A DNA stretch of 52,456 nucleotides, from assembly GCA_002862805.1 (NCBI GenBank), contig PKEA01000044.1:1-52456 (forward strand). The letters run 5' to 3'. Under the pieces are notes generated by a model that was not told the origin of the DNA, searched no databases, and worked only from the letters and a program-made list of their open reading frames with translations. Origin of the DNA: Flavobacteriaceae bacterium (GTDB taxonomy: Bacteria > Bacteroidota > Bacteroidia > Flavobacteriales > Flavobacteriaceae). This document shows, piece after piece, positions 1-7,680 of the stretch. A program made the position numbers and the translations under genes. Numbering within the stretch: the first letter of the stretch is position 1; every line of letters starts with the position of its first letter.

Positions 1-104
1 TTAACAATAAACAATTACCATCTACAGATTACTGGTTTACAATAGAATTTGATGAGAATGGACAACAGAGAGAATTTAAAGCTCACTTCTCATTGATTAG
101 ATAA
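1..104 (+). CDS. T9SS type B sorting domain protein, C-terminal end only
   Basis: Reading frame 3 is open from the left edge to a TAA at 102-104 and gives about 33 residues containing LPSTDYWFTIEF and ending in EFKAHFSLIR. Both strings are typical of the very end of the type B (gliding-motility-associated) C-terminal sorting signal of Bacteroidota, which sends large proteins through the type IX secretion system to the cell surface or medium. The functional part of the protein lies outside the window, so nothing can be said about its role. A strong terminator follows directly. Confidence 0.85.
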   Translation, partial: NNKQLPSTDYWFTIEFDENGQQREFKAHFSLIR

Positions 105-124
105 AACAAGAAATTAAATAAAAT

Positions 125-156
125 AAAAAAGCAGTACCAAATGGTACTGCTTTTTT
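125..156 (+). terminator. Intrinsic terminator after the T9SS cargo gene
   Basis: An 8-bp perfect stem (131-138 with 143-150, loop of four) is preceded by an A run and followed by six T. It ends the gene whose tail lies at 1-104. Confidence 0.85.
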
Positions 157-171
157 GGTTTGTATAAACAA

Positions 172-205
172 AAAACCCTGTAAATCATACGATTTACAGG
201 GTTTT
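172..205 (-). terminator. Terminator downstream of tmRNA
   Basis: A 15-bp perfect inverted repeat (172-186 with 191-205, four-base loop) lies just 3' of the tmRNA on the minus strand. Its A/T ends make it able to work in both directions. Confidence 0.8.
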
Positions 206-228
206 AGTCTAAAATGAATTTTAAAAAG

Positions 229-623
229 TGGAGTCGGAGAGAATCGAACTCTCGTCCAAACAAGCAATCAAAGAGCTTTCTACACGTTTAGTTTTTAATT
301 AGATTTTCGACAAAAGGCTAGGTTAAAAACGACCACCTAATGCTTAGTTTTACCAGTTCAAAACGGGTTTAAAACATCACCGTTTCTAGGTTTATTTTTA
401 CGGTTCTCCTGTACTAAACGCCACAAACCAAGGCTTTTAAGGAGAATCCAGCTTTCCTATCTAATAGGAACTAGGCAAATTCTTACTATAATTCAGAATT
501 ATGCAGCCAAAGCGTAATTATTTTCGCCGTGTAAAAGTTTAAGACCTTTTATTAACGAGAATTGTCCCAGTTCTCGACGTGCTTACAATTTAATTCCACT
601 CGCTGTCAAAACCAGTCGACCCC
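229..623 (-). ncRNA. ssrA: tmRNA (transfer-messenger RNA)
   Basis: tmRNA rescues ribosomes stalled on broken mRNAs and tags the product for proteolysis. On the minus strand the 5' end GGGGUCGACUGGUUUUGACA (623 downward) and the 3' end with the T-arm GUUCGAUUC pair as an acceptor stem (GGGGUCG with CGACUCC, one G-U). The tag frame is at 528-499 and reads GENNYALAA followed by TAA, the usual Bacteroidota-type tag ending in ALAA. The 3' CCA is not encoded: the discriminator A at 229 is followed by CTT, so CCA must be added after transcription. Length is about 395 nt. The molecule is a single piece, not permuted. Confidence 0.97.
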
Positions 624-636
624 AATTGAAATTTTA

Positions 637-655
637 ATACTAACTAAATTAGTAT
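637..655. promoter_or_regulatory. 7-5-7 dyad upstream of tmRNA
   Basis: ATACTAA at 637-643 and TTAGTAT at 649-655 form a perfect inverted repeat 13 bp upstream of the tmRNA 5' end. It may be a binding site or part of the precursor leader. No function is shown by sequence alone. Confidence 0.35.
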
Positions 656-702
656 AATCAATAATTACGCCAAAATTACTATTAATTTATGGAAGAAAAA
701 AC

Positions 703-735
703 TTTTGTTTATCACTTTTAGTAATGTTATATTTG
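703..735 (+). promoter_or_regulatory. Promoter of the dehydrogenase-like gene
   Basis: TTTTG at 703-707 is followed after 20 bp by TATATTTG at 728-735. This fits the Bacteroidota sigma-A consensus (-33 TTG, -7 TAnnTTTG) well. The expected start of transcription lies about 30 bases before the ATG at 772. Confidence 0.7.
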
Positions 736-771
736 TAACACTTAATTAATCATCAGTTAAATAAATAATAA

Positions 772-1977
772 ATGAAATTCGGAATAATCAAAGAACGCAA
801 AAATCCACCAGATAGAAGAGTAGTTTTTTCTCCAGAACGGTTAGCAGAATTCAAGTCAACTTTCCCTCAAGCGATTCTTAAAGTTGAATCTTCCGATATT
901 CGTATATTTCCTGATGAACAATATTTTGAAAAAGGCATTGAAGTAAATCACGATTTAAACGACTGTGATGTTTTAATAGGAGTTAAAGAAGTACCTAAAG
1001 AAGCACTTATTCCTAATAAAAAATATTTTTTCTTTTCTCATACTATTAAGAAGCAACCCTATAATAGAGATTTATTGAGAACTATTTTAGAAAAAAATAT
1101 AGAATTATACGATCATGAAACGATTGTTGATGATATGAATAGACGATTAATAGGTTTTGGTCGTTATGCTGGTATTGTTGGTGCTTACAACGGAATTAGA
1201 GCTTTTGGTTTAAAGTTTGAGTTATTTAATTTAGCTAAAGCTGAAACATTACCCGATCAAAAAACGTTAATTGAACGTTTAAAACGAAATCCATTACCAA
1301 ACATTAAAATTGTTTTAACGGGTAGAGGTAAAGTTGCTTTTGGGGCAAAGGAAATGCTTGATGCAATGAAGATAAAAGAAGTTTCTGTTGAAAATTATTT
1401 AACTAAAACATTTGCAGAGCCAGTTTACACTTTTATTGATGTATTAGATTATAACAAAAGAAAAGATGGGGTAGTTTCTACAAAAGAAGATTTTTATAAT
1501 AACCCAACTGAATATGTTTCTGATTTTGAACGTTTTTCTGAAGTATCTGATATGTTTATTGCTGGACATTTTTACGGTAATAACGCACCAATTATTTTAT
1601 CAAAAGAAATGTTGCGTTCTCCAAAATGCAAACTAAAAGTTGTTGCAGATGTTTCTTGTGATATTGACGGACCAGTTGCTTGTACTATAAAACCAAGTAC
1701 AATTGCTGATCCAATTTATGGGTATTTACCAAGTGAACATAAAGAAGTTTCTTATACACATCCATCGGCAATTGTGGTTATGGCTGTTGATAATTTGCCT
1801 TGTGAACTTCCAAAAGATGCTAGCGATGGCTTTGGTGAAGTGTTTTTAGAGCGTGTTATTCCTGCTTTTTTTAATAATGATGCTGATGGCGTTTTAGCAA
1901 GAGCAAAAATGACAGAAAACGGAAAATTAACTCCTCGTTTTGCCTATTTACAAGATTTTGTAGACGGAAAAGAGTAG
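772..1977 (+). CDS. NAD(P)-dependent oxidoreductase, alanine dehydrogenase/saccharopine dehydrogenase-like
   Basis: A 401-residue protein resembling the alanine dehydrogenase / pyridine nucleotide transhydrogenase fold. The N-terminal part carries GVKEVP (70-75), FFSHTIKKQ (87-95) and LYDHETI (112-118), which are typical of saccharopine-dehydrogenase-type members. A nucleotide-binding stretch, IVLTGRGKVAFGA, lies at about 180-192. The protein is predicted to be cytosolic. It stands alone, with its own promoter and terminator. In flavobacteria such genes are usually called just NAD(P)-dependent oxidoreductase. The substrate (a lysine/glutamate-type imine, or alanine/pyruvate) cannot be fixed from sequence. 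The family call is firm and the reaction is open. Confidence 0.8.
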   Translation: MKFGIIKERKNPPDRRVVFSPERLAEFKSTFPQAILKVESSDIRIFPDEQYFEKGIEVNHDLNDCDVLIGVKEVPKEALIPNKKYFFFSHTIKKQPYNRDLLRTILEKNIELYDHETIVDDMNRRLIGFGRYAGIVGAYNGIRAFGLKFELFNLAKAETLPDQKTLIERLKRNPLPNIKIVLTGRGKVAFGAKEMLDAMKIKEVSVENYLTKTFAEPVYTFIDVLDYNKRKDGVVSTKEDFYNNPTEYVSDFERFSEVSDMFIAGHFYGNNAPIILSKEMLRSPKCKLKVVADVSCDIDGPVACTIKPSTIADPIYGYLPSEHKEVSYTHPSAIVVMAVDNLPCELPKDASDGFGEVFLERVIPAFFNNDADGVLARAKMTENGKLTPRFAYLQDFVDGKE

Positions 1978-1997
1978 TCTTTATGAAATATAAATAG

Positions 1998-2031
1998 AAA
2001 ACCTGTCCAAATAATTCGGACAGGTTTTTTT
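1998..2031 (+). terminator. Terminator after the dehydrogenase-like gene
   Basis: An 11-bp perfect stem (1998-2008 with 2018-2028), nine-base loop, followed by a T run. Confidence 0.85.
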
Positions 2032-2110
2032 ATAGCCCTGATTGAGCTGATAGCTTTGTAGCGAAGCGGAAAACTAAAGGCGAAAGCAGGAATTGCTTTT
2101 ACCAATACGC
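2032..2110. repeat. Possible flavobacterial dispersed intergenic element
   Basis: The stretch begins ATAGCCCTGATTG and ends CGAAAGCAGGAA (about 2081-2092), with short GC-richer complementary pieces between. It has clearly higher GC than its surroundings and no ORF. The combination of a TAGCCCTGATTG-like start and an AGCAGGAA-like end resembles elements seen in many flavobacterial spacers, from memory. Only one copy occurs in the window, so the repeat nature cannot be shown here. It lies between a terminator and the 3' end of the convergent creD gene. Confidence 0.4.
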
Positions 2111-2125
2111 CTAAGACATTCGCTT

Positions 2126-3481
2126 CTAATTATTCCCCCAATCTATTTTTCGAGAGAAGTACATCACGCTTCCTAATATTAAAAATAATCCAACGCTACC
2201 AACCAATAAAGCGTAGTTTTCTAATTGTATGATTACAAAGATAAAACTGTATAAAACGGTTAGCGCTGCGCCTATGAATAAAGGGAATTTCTTGTTTTTT
2301 AATACCGAAATAGAGTAGAGGATTAACATTATTATTACGGAACATGCCGCAATGATATAGGCAATTGTAAAACTTGAATGTTCGGTTATGGAAATTAATA
2401 AGGTGTAAAACATAATTAACGCTAAACCTATCATGGTATATTGAAAGATGTGAATACCAATTTTACTAATGGTTTGAATTAAGAAAAAGATAAGAAAGGT
2501 TAACCCAATTACTAGAAAACCATATTTTGAAGCGCGTTCGTTTTGTTGGTATTGATCGACTGTTTCAATTAATTTTACTCCGTAAGCATACGATTTTAAA
2601 TGCGGAATTATTCCAGTATGTTGCTGAGCAAAAGCACGATTAATGTGAAGTATTTTCCAATCGGCATGAAAAGCATCTTTAGAAATGGCTTTTGTAGTAT
2701 CGTTTGGCGCAAAATTTCCAATGAAGCTAGGTGAATTCCAGTTCGCATCTAAAGAAGTTGAAGTTGTTTTTCCAATAGGAATAAACTGTAAACTATTGCT
2801 TCCGTTGTATTTCATGTTGAAATTGAAATTGATTTTGGAAACATCGGTAATATTAAAAATGCTTGTTTCTAATGTTCCGAATACATTATCACCTTCATCG
2901 GTTTTCGATTCCATGCTATAATTAGAACCGTTTACATTTATTTTTAAATCGCTTTTTATACTCTTTAAATTGGTTGTTTTGATGATTATAGTGGCTTTGT
3001 CCCAAACGATGTTTTCTTTTTTAATGCCTAATTTTTCAAAGTTTAAGTTTTCAAAACTTCCGTTAAAAGCCATATCTGCTTTAAATACTATTGGATTGTA
3101 TAAGCTTCTTTTGATATCGCTTACTTTTTCGACTTTTGTTTTGTTTTGTAATACTTCTGGAAAAAAGTAGGCATAATTTATAGACGTTGTTTTTTGAATA
3201 CTTGTTTGGTTAGTTTTGCTGTCGATATAAGTGGTTTCAGTTTCTTCTTTGTACGGAACTTTTAAAATGGGTCCGTAAAAATTAATTTCTTCACCCCAAG
3301 AATTGTTAACTTCAGCAATTACTTCATTTTTTCGTTGTGATCGTTCGCTAATTAAATCTTGTACTAATGCTAAAGGAATGAGTAAAAAGAGAGTAAGCGC
3401 TCCAACCATAATCATTTTAGCTGTGTTTGATTGAAAGAAGTTGGACTTTGTTGCCATTGGTTTTTCGTTTTGATTTTCCAT
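2126..3481 (-). CDS. creD: CreD family inner membrane protein
   Basis: A 451-residue membrane protein of the CreD (cell envelope integrity) family. One N-terminal membrane segment lies at about 23-43. A large extracytoplasmic beta-rich region follows, with YGPILKVPYKEE at about 68-80, and then six closely spaced membrane segments from about 315 to 445. CreD is known in Enterobacteria as a member of the CreBC regulon linked to colicin and beta-lactam responses, but its biochemical role is unknown. Here it lies downstream of a small winged-helix regulator gene, separated by 68 bp that contain a 19-bp dyad. Regulation by that neighbour is inferred. Confidence 0.9.
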   Translation of the reverse strand: MENQNEKPMATKSNFFQSNTAKMIMVGALTLFLLIPLALVQDLISERSQRKNEVIAEVNNSWGEEINFYGPILKVPYKEETETTYIDSKTNQTSIQKTTSINYAYFFPEVLQNKTKVEKVSDIKRSLYNPIVFKADMAFNGSFENLNFEKLGIKKENIVWDKATIIIKTTNLKSIKSDLKINVNGSNYSMESKTDEGDNVFGTLETSIFNITDVSKINFNFNMKYNGSNSLQFIPIGKTTSTSLDANWNSPSFIGNFAPNDTTKAISKDAFHADWKILHINRAFAQQHTGIIPHLKSYAYGVKLIETVDQYQQNERASKYGFLVIGLTFLIFFLIQTISKIGIHIFQYTMIGLALIMFYTLLISITEHSSFTIAYIIAACSVIIMLILYSISVLKNKKFPLFIGAALTVLYSFIFVIIQLENYALLVGSVGLFLILGSVMYFSRKIDWGNN

Positions 3482-3511
3482 TTGTTTAATTTTTTAAATG
3501 ATAATTAAAAG

Positions 3512-3530
3512 TACTTTGAATTTCAAAGTA
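3512..3530. promoter_or_regulatory. 19-bp dyad upstream of creD (operator candidate, copy 1)
   Basis: TACTTTGAATTTCAAAGTA is a near-perfect palindrome in the 68-bp gap between the winged-helix gene and creD. A second copy differing at two central bases lies at 4498-4516. The arms contain TTACTTTG on the transcribed strand, one base from the -7 consensus, so binding could block RNA polymerase. Confidence 0.6.
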
Positions 3531-3549
3531 AATAGATAAAAAAATAGTT

Positions 3550-3846
3550 TTAAGTATTGGATATTAATTTTTCTAGGGCATCAATATGATCTTGAAAGGC
3601 TTTTTTTCCTTCTTTTGTTGCAATATAACTTGTGTTGGGTTTTCGCCCAATAAATTGTTTTTCTACAATAATATACGCTTCATTTTCTAATGCTTTAGCA
3701 TGACTAGCTAAGTTACCATCGGTAACACCAAGAAGTTCTTTAAGTGTGGAAAAATCGGCACTTTCATTCACCATCAAAACCGACATAATACCCAAACGGA
3801 TACGATGATCAAATGCTTTGTTTATATTTTGAATGATGTTTTTCAC
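3550..3846 (-). CDS. Small winged-helix transcriptional regulator (HTH_34-like)
   Basis: A 98-residue protein consisting of one winged helix-turn-helix domain. Helix-turn-helix region is about 33-60 (FSTLKELLGVTDGNLASHAK), and the wing contains GRKPNTSYIATKEG at about 67-80. The domain resembles the HTH_34 / MarR-like stand-alone regulators of Bacteroidota. It sits between a membrane-protein gene (29 bp upstream gap) and creD. The two matching dyads at 3512-3530 and 4498-4516 are natural candidates for its operators, which would make it an autoregulator. No ligand or sensor domain is present, so the signal is unknown. Confidence 0.85.
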   Translation of the reverse strand: MKNIIQNINKAFDHRIRLGIMSVLMVNESADFSTLKELLGVTDGNLASHAKALENEAYIIVEKQFIGRKPNTSYIATKEGKKAFQDHIDALEKLISNT

Positions 3847-3875
3847 AAACTAGTTTGTTTTATTATTATGTTTTA

Positions 3876-4490
3876 TTACTTCTGAACTCTATCGTATTTA
3901 AAATACATAATACTTCCGTATAATATATGAGCAATACCAAAACCTAAAACCCAAAACAAAAGTCCGTAACCTGTAAATTCAACAGCTAATAACCCTAAAA
4001 TAATTTGTGTAATTCCAAGATAGCGAACATCTCTTAGTGTGTATTTACTTGCATTTAAACAAGCTAATCCATAAAAAAGTAATGTTACAGGAGCTATAAG
4101 TACAAAATTTTGCTGACGAATTAAAAGCAATGAAAATATTCCACCTGTTACCAAAGGAATTGCAAAGTTGATTAAAACTCTTTTTGAAGCAGCATTCCAA
4201 ACTTTTTCGCCTAATTTATTTGCTTTTTTTGCTGTTAAATAATAAGCAGTCCCTAATGAAAGAATTAATACGATAACAGCTATTAATACAATTAGTTTAA
4301 ATGTTTTGCTTTCTAGCGTTATATAAGTATATTCATAAGTATTGATTAGAAAATTTGCATAAGCAGCTCCAACAAGAGCATAAATACCTGCTAAAACACC
4401 TGATATACCACTTAAAGATATAAATTGAGTGGATTTACTCATCATTTCTTTAATATCTTGTATATCTTTTAAATATTTGCTTGCTTCCAT
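3876..4490 (-). CDS. Multi-pass membrane protein, first gene of the creD cluster
   Basis: A 204-residue protein with a charged N-terminal segment (MEASKYLKDIQDIKEMM) and about six hydrophobic segments. I chose the ATG at 4490. An in-frame ATG at 4553 would add 21 residues, but the candidate operator at 4498-4516 would then lie inside the gene. I do not recognise a named domain. Its place directly before the winged-helix regulator and creD, under the same dyad, suggests a role in the same envelope response. That link is inferred. Confidence 0.8.
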   Translation of the reverse strand: MEASKYLKDIQDIKEMMSKSTQFISLSGISGVLAGIYALVGAAYANFLINTYEYTYITLESKTFKLIVLIAVIVLILSLGTAYYLTAKKANKLGEKVWNAASKRVLINFAIPLVTGGIFSLLLIRQQNFVLIAPVTLLFYGLACLNASKYTLRDVRYLGITQIILGLLAVEFTGYGLLFWVLGFGIAHILYGSIMYFKYDRVQK

Positions 4491-4497
4491 ATAAAAG

Positions 4498-4516
4498 TAC
4501 TTTGAAATACAAAGTA
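4498..4516. promoter_or_regulatory. 19-bp dyad upstream of the membrane protein/regulator operon (copy 2)
   Basis: TACTTTGAAATACAAAGTA lies 7 bp before the chosen start at 4490 and shares 17 of 19 bases, plus flanking AAAAG and AATA, with the copy at 3512-3530. It also lies between this operon and the divergent small gene at 4573, so it could act on both. Confidence 0.6.
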
Positions 4517-4572
4517 AATAATAAATTTTAAGTTTACCAAAATAAAAATGCATTATATTTACAAAAAAAAGA

Positions 4573-4806
4573 ATGAAATATTTGGGTTATTTAATTCGGT
4601 TTATAAGTATTTATATATTTATTGCTTTATTAATGAGTGTAATAAACTTAATTAAAGCATCAAATAATGATGTGTTTGTTTCTAGTGCAGAAAAATGGGG
4701 AGAAATTATAGGTCAGGTTACCTTTGTTGCCTTGGTTATTTTTTTTAATTTAATGTTGTATAAATTTGGAACAAAATTAATTATAAAGAGTAATGCTAAT
4801 TCTTAA
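4573..4806 (+). CDS. Small membrane protein, unknown function
   Basis: A 77-residue protein with two clear hydrophobic segments (about 8-25 and 47-64) and a basic C-terminus. No family recognised. TATATTTA, one base from the -7 consensus, lies about 12 bp upstream of the ATG, and a strong terminator follows at 4837. These features and the divergent position next to the creD cluster make it likely to be a real gene rather than a chance ORF. Confidence 0.65.
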   Translation: MKYLGYLIRFISIYIFIALLMSVINLIKASNNDVFVSSAEKWGEIIGQVTFVALVIFFNLMLYKFGTKLIIKSNANS

Positions 4807-4836
4807 CTTAATTATTAAAAAAAATAGATTATAACA

Positions 4837-4869
4837 AAAAAAGTGTCAGATAAATTCTGACACTTTTTT
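4837..4869. terminator. Bidirectional terminator
   Basis: A 14-bp inverted repeat (4837-4850 with 4856-4869) with A and T ends lies between two convergent genes and serves both. Confidence 0.85.
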
Positions 4870-4890
4870 GTTTTTTGTAGAGAAATAGAT

Positions 4891-5742
4891 TTACAACCTA
4901 AAAATTCCACCAACAGTTATTATTCGTTGTAAGAACCAAAAATTTTGTTCAGCAGTATCTGCACTACTTTTTGTAGTTCTAATATCGTTCATGTCTATAT
5001 AACCTCCTTTTAGTTCAGTTTGAATGAAAAAGTATTTAAAGAAAGTAAAGTTTAGTCCTGCTTTTGCAGAAATTCCATAACCTGCAACATGAAATTCATC
5101 ATTTCTGTCATTTCCTAAAAGTTTAGAATTTGTTTTTGGATATAGAAGTCCAGCACCTAATCCTTCTGTTAAGTTAACTTGAAATTTATCAGTATTTGGT
5201 AATCCAAACCAATTTGAAATATCATCCACTCTATTAACTTCGGTATTAATATAATTTAGCCCATCAGTATGTTCAAATTGAAGAAAATCCTTAGTTAATA
5301 ATAATTCGTCTCCAGAAAGTGTTTCACCATAAGTATTATTACCTTCTTCAGCATAATATCCTGTATAACTCACTTTTTGATCGTTATACATAACGTATTT
5401 CATGTGATCTAAACCAATTGAAACATTATAGTGATCGCTTATAAAATAACCAATTCTAAAATTGGTTTGTGGAATAGTCATCCTTGCAGGGTTAACATAA
5501 TCAACATGCCATCCTTTTGGTTTGTCATGAGCTTCAACATCATTTAGTGTGAAATCATAATCATCTCCTTTAAAACGGATGTCTGATTTAGAGTAACTTT
5601 CTCTATTTCCTCCCCAATAAATATAAACTTTACCTTTATTGTGTGCTGTGTATTTTTCAGGGTTTTCTGCAATTTCTTGTGAAAAGGTGTACTGTGAAAA
5701 AACACAAAAAGTTAGTACAGCCATTAAAAATGGATGCTTCAT
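4891..5742 (-). CDS. Exported protein, probable outer-membrane beta-barrel
   Basis: A 283-residue protein with an N-terminal signal peptide (about 1-21, ending FSQ). The mature part alternates short amphipathic strands and ends in an aromatic residue followed by RL (GGIFRL), as small outer-membrane barrels do. Conserved-looking strings are YIYWGGNR (41-48) and NFRIGYFISDHYNVSIGLDHMKY near the middle, which reads as a pair of barrel strands. It follows kdsA with a 17-bp gap and is probably cotranscribed with it. The link to LPS core synthesis is by position only, and I know no function for it. Confidence 0.75.
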   Translation of the reverse strand: MKHPFLMAVLTFCVFSQYTFSQEIAENPEKYTAHNKGKVYIYWGGNRESYSKSDIRFKGDDYDFTLNDVEAHDKPKGWHVDYVNPARMTIPQTNFRIGYFISDHYNVSIGLDHMKYVMYNDQKVSYTGYYAEEGNNTYGETLSGDELLLTKDFLQFEHTDGLNYINTEVNRVDDISNWFGLPNTDKFQVNLTEGLGAGLLYPKTNSKLLGNDRNDEFHVAGYGISAKAGLNFTFFKYFFIQTELKGGYIDMNDIRTTKSSADTAEQNFWFLQRIITVGGIFRL

Positions 5743-5759
5743 TTGTATATAAAAAATAA

Positions 5760-6578
5760 TTAAAATTGATTTATTGTTTTACGAATAGCTACTAGCTTAG
5801 TCATTAAACCTTCAAAATAATCAAGGTGTAACATGTTAGCACCATCGCTTTTTGCATTTGCAGGATCAAAATGAGTTTCAATAAATAAACCATCTACACC
5901 AACAGCAATTCCTGCTTTTGCAACTGTTTCAATCATATCTGGTCTTCCACCTGTAACACCAATGGTTTGATTTGGTTGTTGTAACGAATGCGTAACATCT
6001 AAAACGGTTGTCGCATATTGTTGCATTGTAGGAATTCCTCTAAAGTCAACAATCATGTCTTGGTAGCCAAACATTGTTCCTCTATCGGTAATCATTGCAT
6101 TTTCATTATTACAATCTAATACTTTTTGAACGGCATGTTTCATGCTTTCCGGACTCATAAATTGTCCTTTTTTCAAGTTGACAGTTTTTCCTGTATTTGC
6201 AGCTGCAACCACTAAATCCGTCTGACGAACTAAAAACGCTGGAATTTGTAAAATATCAACATAAGCAGCAGCCATTACAGCATCTTCATTGGTATGAATA
6301 TCTGTTACTGTAGGAACTCCAAATTCTTTTGAAACTTTTTCAAGAATTTTTAATGCTTTTTCATCACCAATTCCTGTAAAACTGTCTATTCTAGAACGAT
6401 TTGCTTTTTTAAAAGAGCCTTTAAATACAAACGGAATTTCTAGTTTATTGGTAACTTCAACTAATCTTTCTGCAATTCGCATTGCCATTTCTTCTCCTTC
6501 AATAGCACAAGGTCCAGCTAAAAGAAAAAAGTTTCCAGATTCAGTATGTTTAATTTGAGGTATGTTTTTTAAATTCAT
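5760..6578 (-). CDS. kdsA: 3-deoxy-8-phosphooctulonate synthase
   Basis: Condenses phosphoenolpyruvate with arabinose 5-phosphate to Kdo 8-phosphate, the first committed step to the Kdo sugar of LPS. The 272-residue length and all core motifs match: AGPCAIEGE (21-29), KGSFKKANRS, TDRGTMFGYQDMIVDFRGI, and the C-terminal ETHFDPANAKSDGANML. Cys24 in GPCAIE corresponds to the metal ligand of metal-dependent KdsA such as that of Aquifex; the metal-independent E. coli enzyme has Asn there. A -7 box TATCTTTG (6606-6599) lies about 20 bp upstream of the start, and the beta-barrel gene follows in the same operon. Confidence 0.97.
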   Translation of the reverse strand: MNLKNIPQIKHTESGNFFLLAGPCAIEGEEMAMRIAERLVEVTNKLEIPFVFKGSFKKANRSRIDSFTGIGDEKALKILEKVSKEFGVPTVTDIHTNEDAVMAAAYVDILQIPAFLVRQTDLVVAAANTGKTVNLKKGQFMSPESMKHAVQKVLDCNNENAMITDRGTMFGYQDMIVDFRGIPTMQQYATTVLDVTHSLQQPNQTIGVTGGRPDMIETVAKAGIAVGVDGLFIETHFDPANAKSDGANMLHLDYFEGLMTKLVAIRKTINQF

Positions 6579-6598
6579 TTCGTGTTGTTTTGAAGTTG

Positions 6599-6606
6599 CA
6601 AAGATA
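6599..6606 (-). promoter_or_regulatory. -7 element of kdsA promoter
   Basis: TATCTTTG on the minus strand matches TAnnTTTG. The terminator hairpin of the upstream gene sits 8 bp further upstream and covers the place where the -33 element should be. Confidence 0.55.
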
Positions 6607-6607
6607 A

Positions 6608-6642
6608 AAAGAAAAACCTTTTAAACTGTTGTTTAAAAGGTT
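6608..6642 (-). terminator. Terminator after the lipoprotein gene
   Basis: A 12-bp perfect stem (6615-6626 with 6631-6642), followed on the minus strand by a T-rich tail. It separates the lipoprotein/DUF4199 unit from kdsA. Confidence 0.75.
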
Positions 6643-6680
6643 ACTTATGTTACATATTAAAATTTAATTTTTCACTACGT

Positions 6681-7127
6681 TTAGTTGGTTTTAATTTTAA
6701 AACCTTTTGGGCAAAGTATTTTTCCTTTTTCTAAAATATTAAAATACAATACCCCTTTTTTGTTAGTGCCTTCAAATTGATATTCATAAATGGATAAAGT
6801 TCCTGCTCCCATAGTATTATTTTTCGTTGGAAAAGGACAACAAGTATCAACTTTTTTAAAGGAAATTTTTTCTCCATTTTTTCCTTCTAATCCATTAAAA
6901 AAATAACCCAAATATTGTTGTTCCTGTCTTTCTAGAATGAGTCCAATGTTTATAGGATAATCTGCATCAAAGCCATATTTTCCATCTTCAGCATATTCGG
7001 TAAATAAAAACATTGAGTTTTTAACTATTGGTTTTACAGCTGAATTATCAATATTTTGAATGGTAGATTTTGTACTGATACAAGAAGTAAATGTCATTAC
7101 CAGAAGTAAAAATATAGAATATTTCAT
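6681..7127 (-). CDS. Putative lipoprotein
   Basis: A 148-residue protein with a type II signal peptide: hydrophobic stretch then TSC with the lipidated Cys at 16. The mature part contains GKYGFDADYPINIGL and a Cys-Cys pair in KVDTCCPFPTKNN, which could bind metal or form disulfides. It begins 7 bp downstream of the DUF4199 gene and ends at its own terminator, so the two are probably one transcription unit. I do not recognise the family, and the function is unknown. Confidence 0.75.
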   Translation of the reverse strand: MKYSIFLLLVMTFTSCISTKSTIQNIDNSAVKPIVKNSMFLFTEYAEDGKYGFDADYPINIGLILERQEQQYLGYFFNGLEGKNGEKISFKKVDTCCPFPTKNNTMGAGTLSIYEYQFEGTNKKGVLYFNILEKGKILCPKGFKIKTN

Positions 7128-7134
7128 AACAATT

Positions 7135-7611
7135 TTATTTTGATTTTATAAAAAAGGCTACAATAGCTGAAGTTACAATTCCCATTGATAAACCTCCAAA
7201 TGCAGCTTGAAAAATATAACTTTTTAAGTTGAAAAATGCTTGTGCATTTTCAAGAGTCATTCTGTTATTTTCTACTGCAAAGTTGATTGCATTTTGAAAA
7301 TAATTTGGCGAAATTATTTCACTTGTTATATATTGACTCATCGGACTTAATAGAGTTACGACTATAGAAACAATGCATCCTGACAAAAAACCCTGTTTCC
7401 AATCCATTTGATTTTGGAAGTAATTTTTCTTTTTATCCTTCAAGGCAAAAACAAAAATGGCAATTGCAACTACCGAAAATAACATTGTATAAATAGGATG
7501 TTTACTGATTAATTCATCATGCCAACCTAACATTTTTTCAAGATACATCCATGCTAATCCGGTTATTGTGAAAATAATTCCCCACTTAATTTCAATTGCT
7601 ATTTTATTCAT
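7135..7611 (-). CDS. DUF4199-family membrane protein
   Basis: A 158-residue integral membrane protein with four hydrophobic segments (about 8-24, 40-57, 75-92, 133-153). The layout, with an amphipathic stretch between segments three and four (YFQNAINFAVENNRM), matches the DUF4199 family common in Bacteroidota. No biochemical role is known for the family. It heads a two-gene unit with the lipoprotein gene downstream. Confidence 0.7.
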   Translation of the reverse strand: MNKIAIEIKWGIIFTITGLAWMYLEKMLGWHDELISKHPIYTMLFSVVAIAIFVFALKDKKKNYFQNQMDWKQGFLSGCIVSIVVTLLSPMSQYITSEIISPNYFQNAINFAVENNRMTLENAQAFFNLKSYIFQAAFGGLSMGIVTSAIVAFFIKSK

Positions 7612-7680
7612 AATTATAAAGTTTATTGTTCAAATTTAAGATAAAGTACTAATATTTGTATGGTTTAGAGTTTGAATTTT

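Noticed and set aside
2685..3170. Plus-strand ORFs of 66-78 codons opposite creD
   Set aside because: They are shadows of the creD frame on the other strand, with no promoter or family signal; the same holds for other ORFs opposite uvrA, prmA, menC, ilvE and the serine hydrolase.
3512..3530. The dyad as a canonical -7 promoter box
   Set aside because: TTACTTTG differs from TAnnTTTG at one base and no -33 TTG lies at the right distance. It is better kept as an operator candidate.
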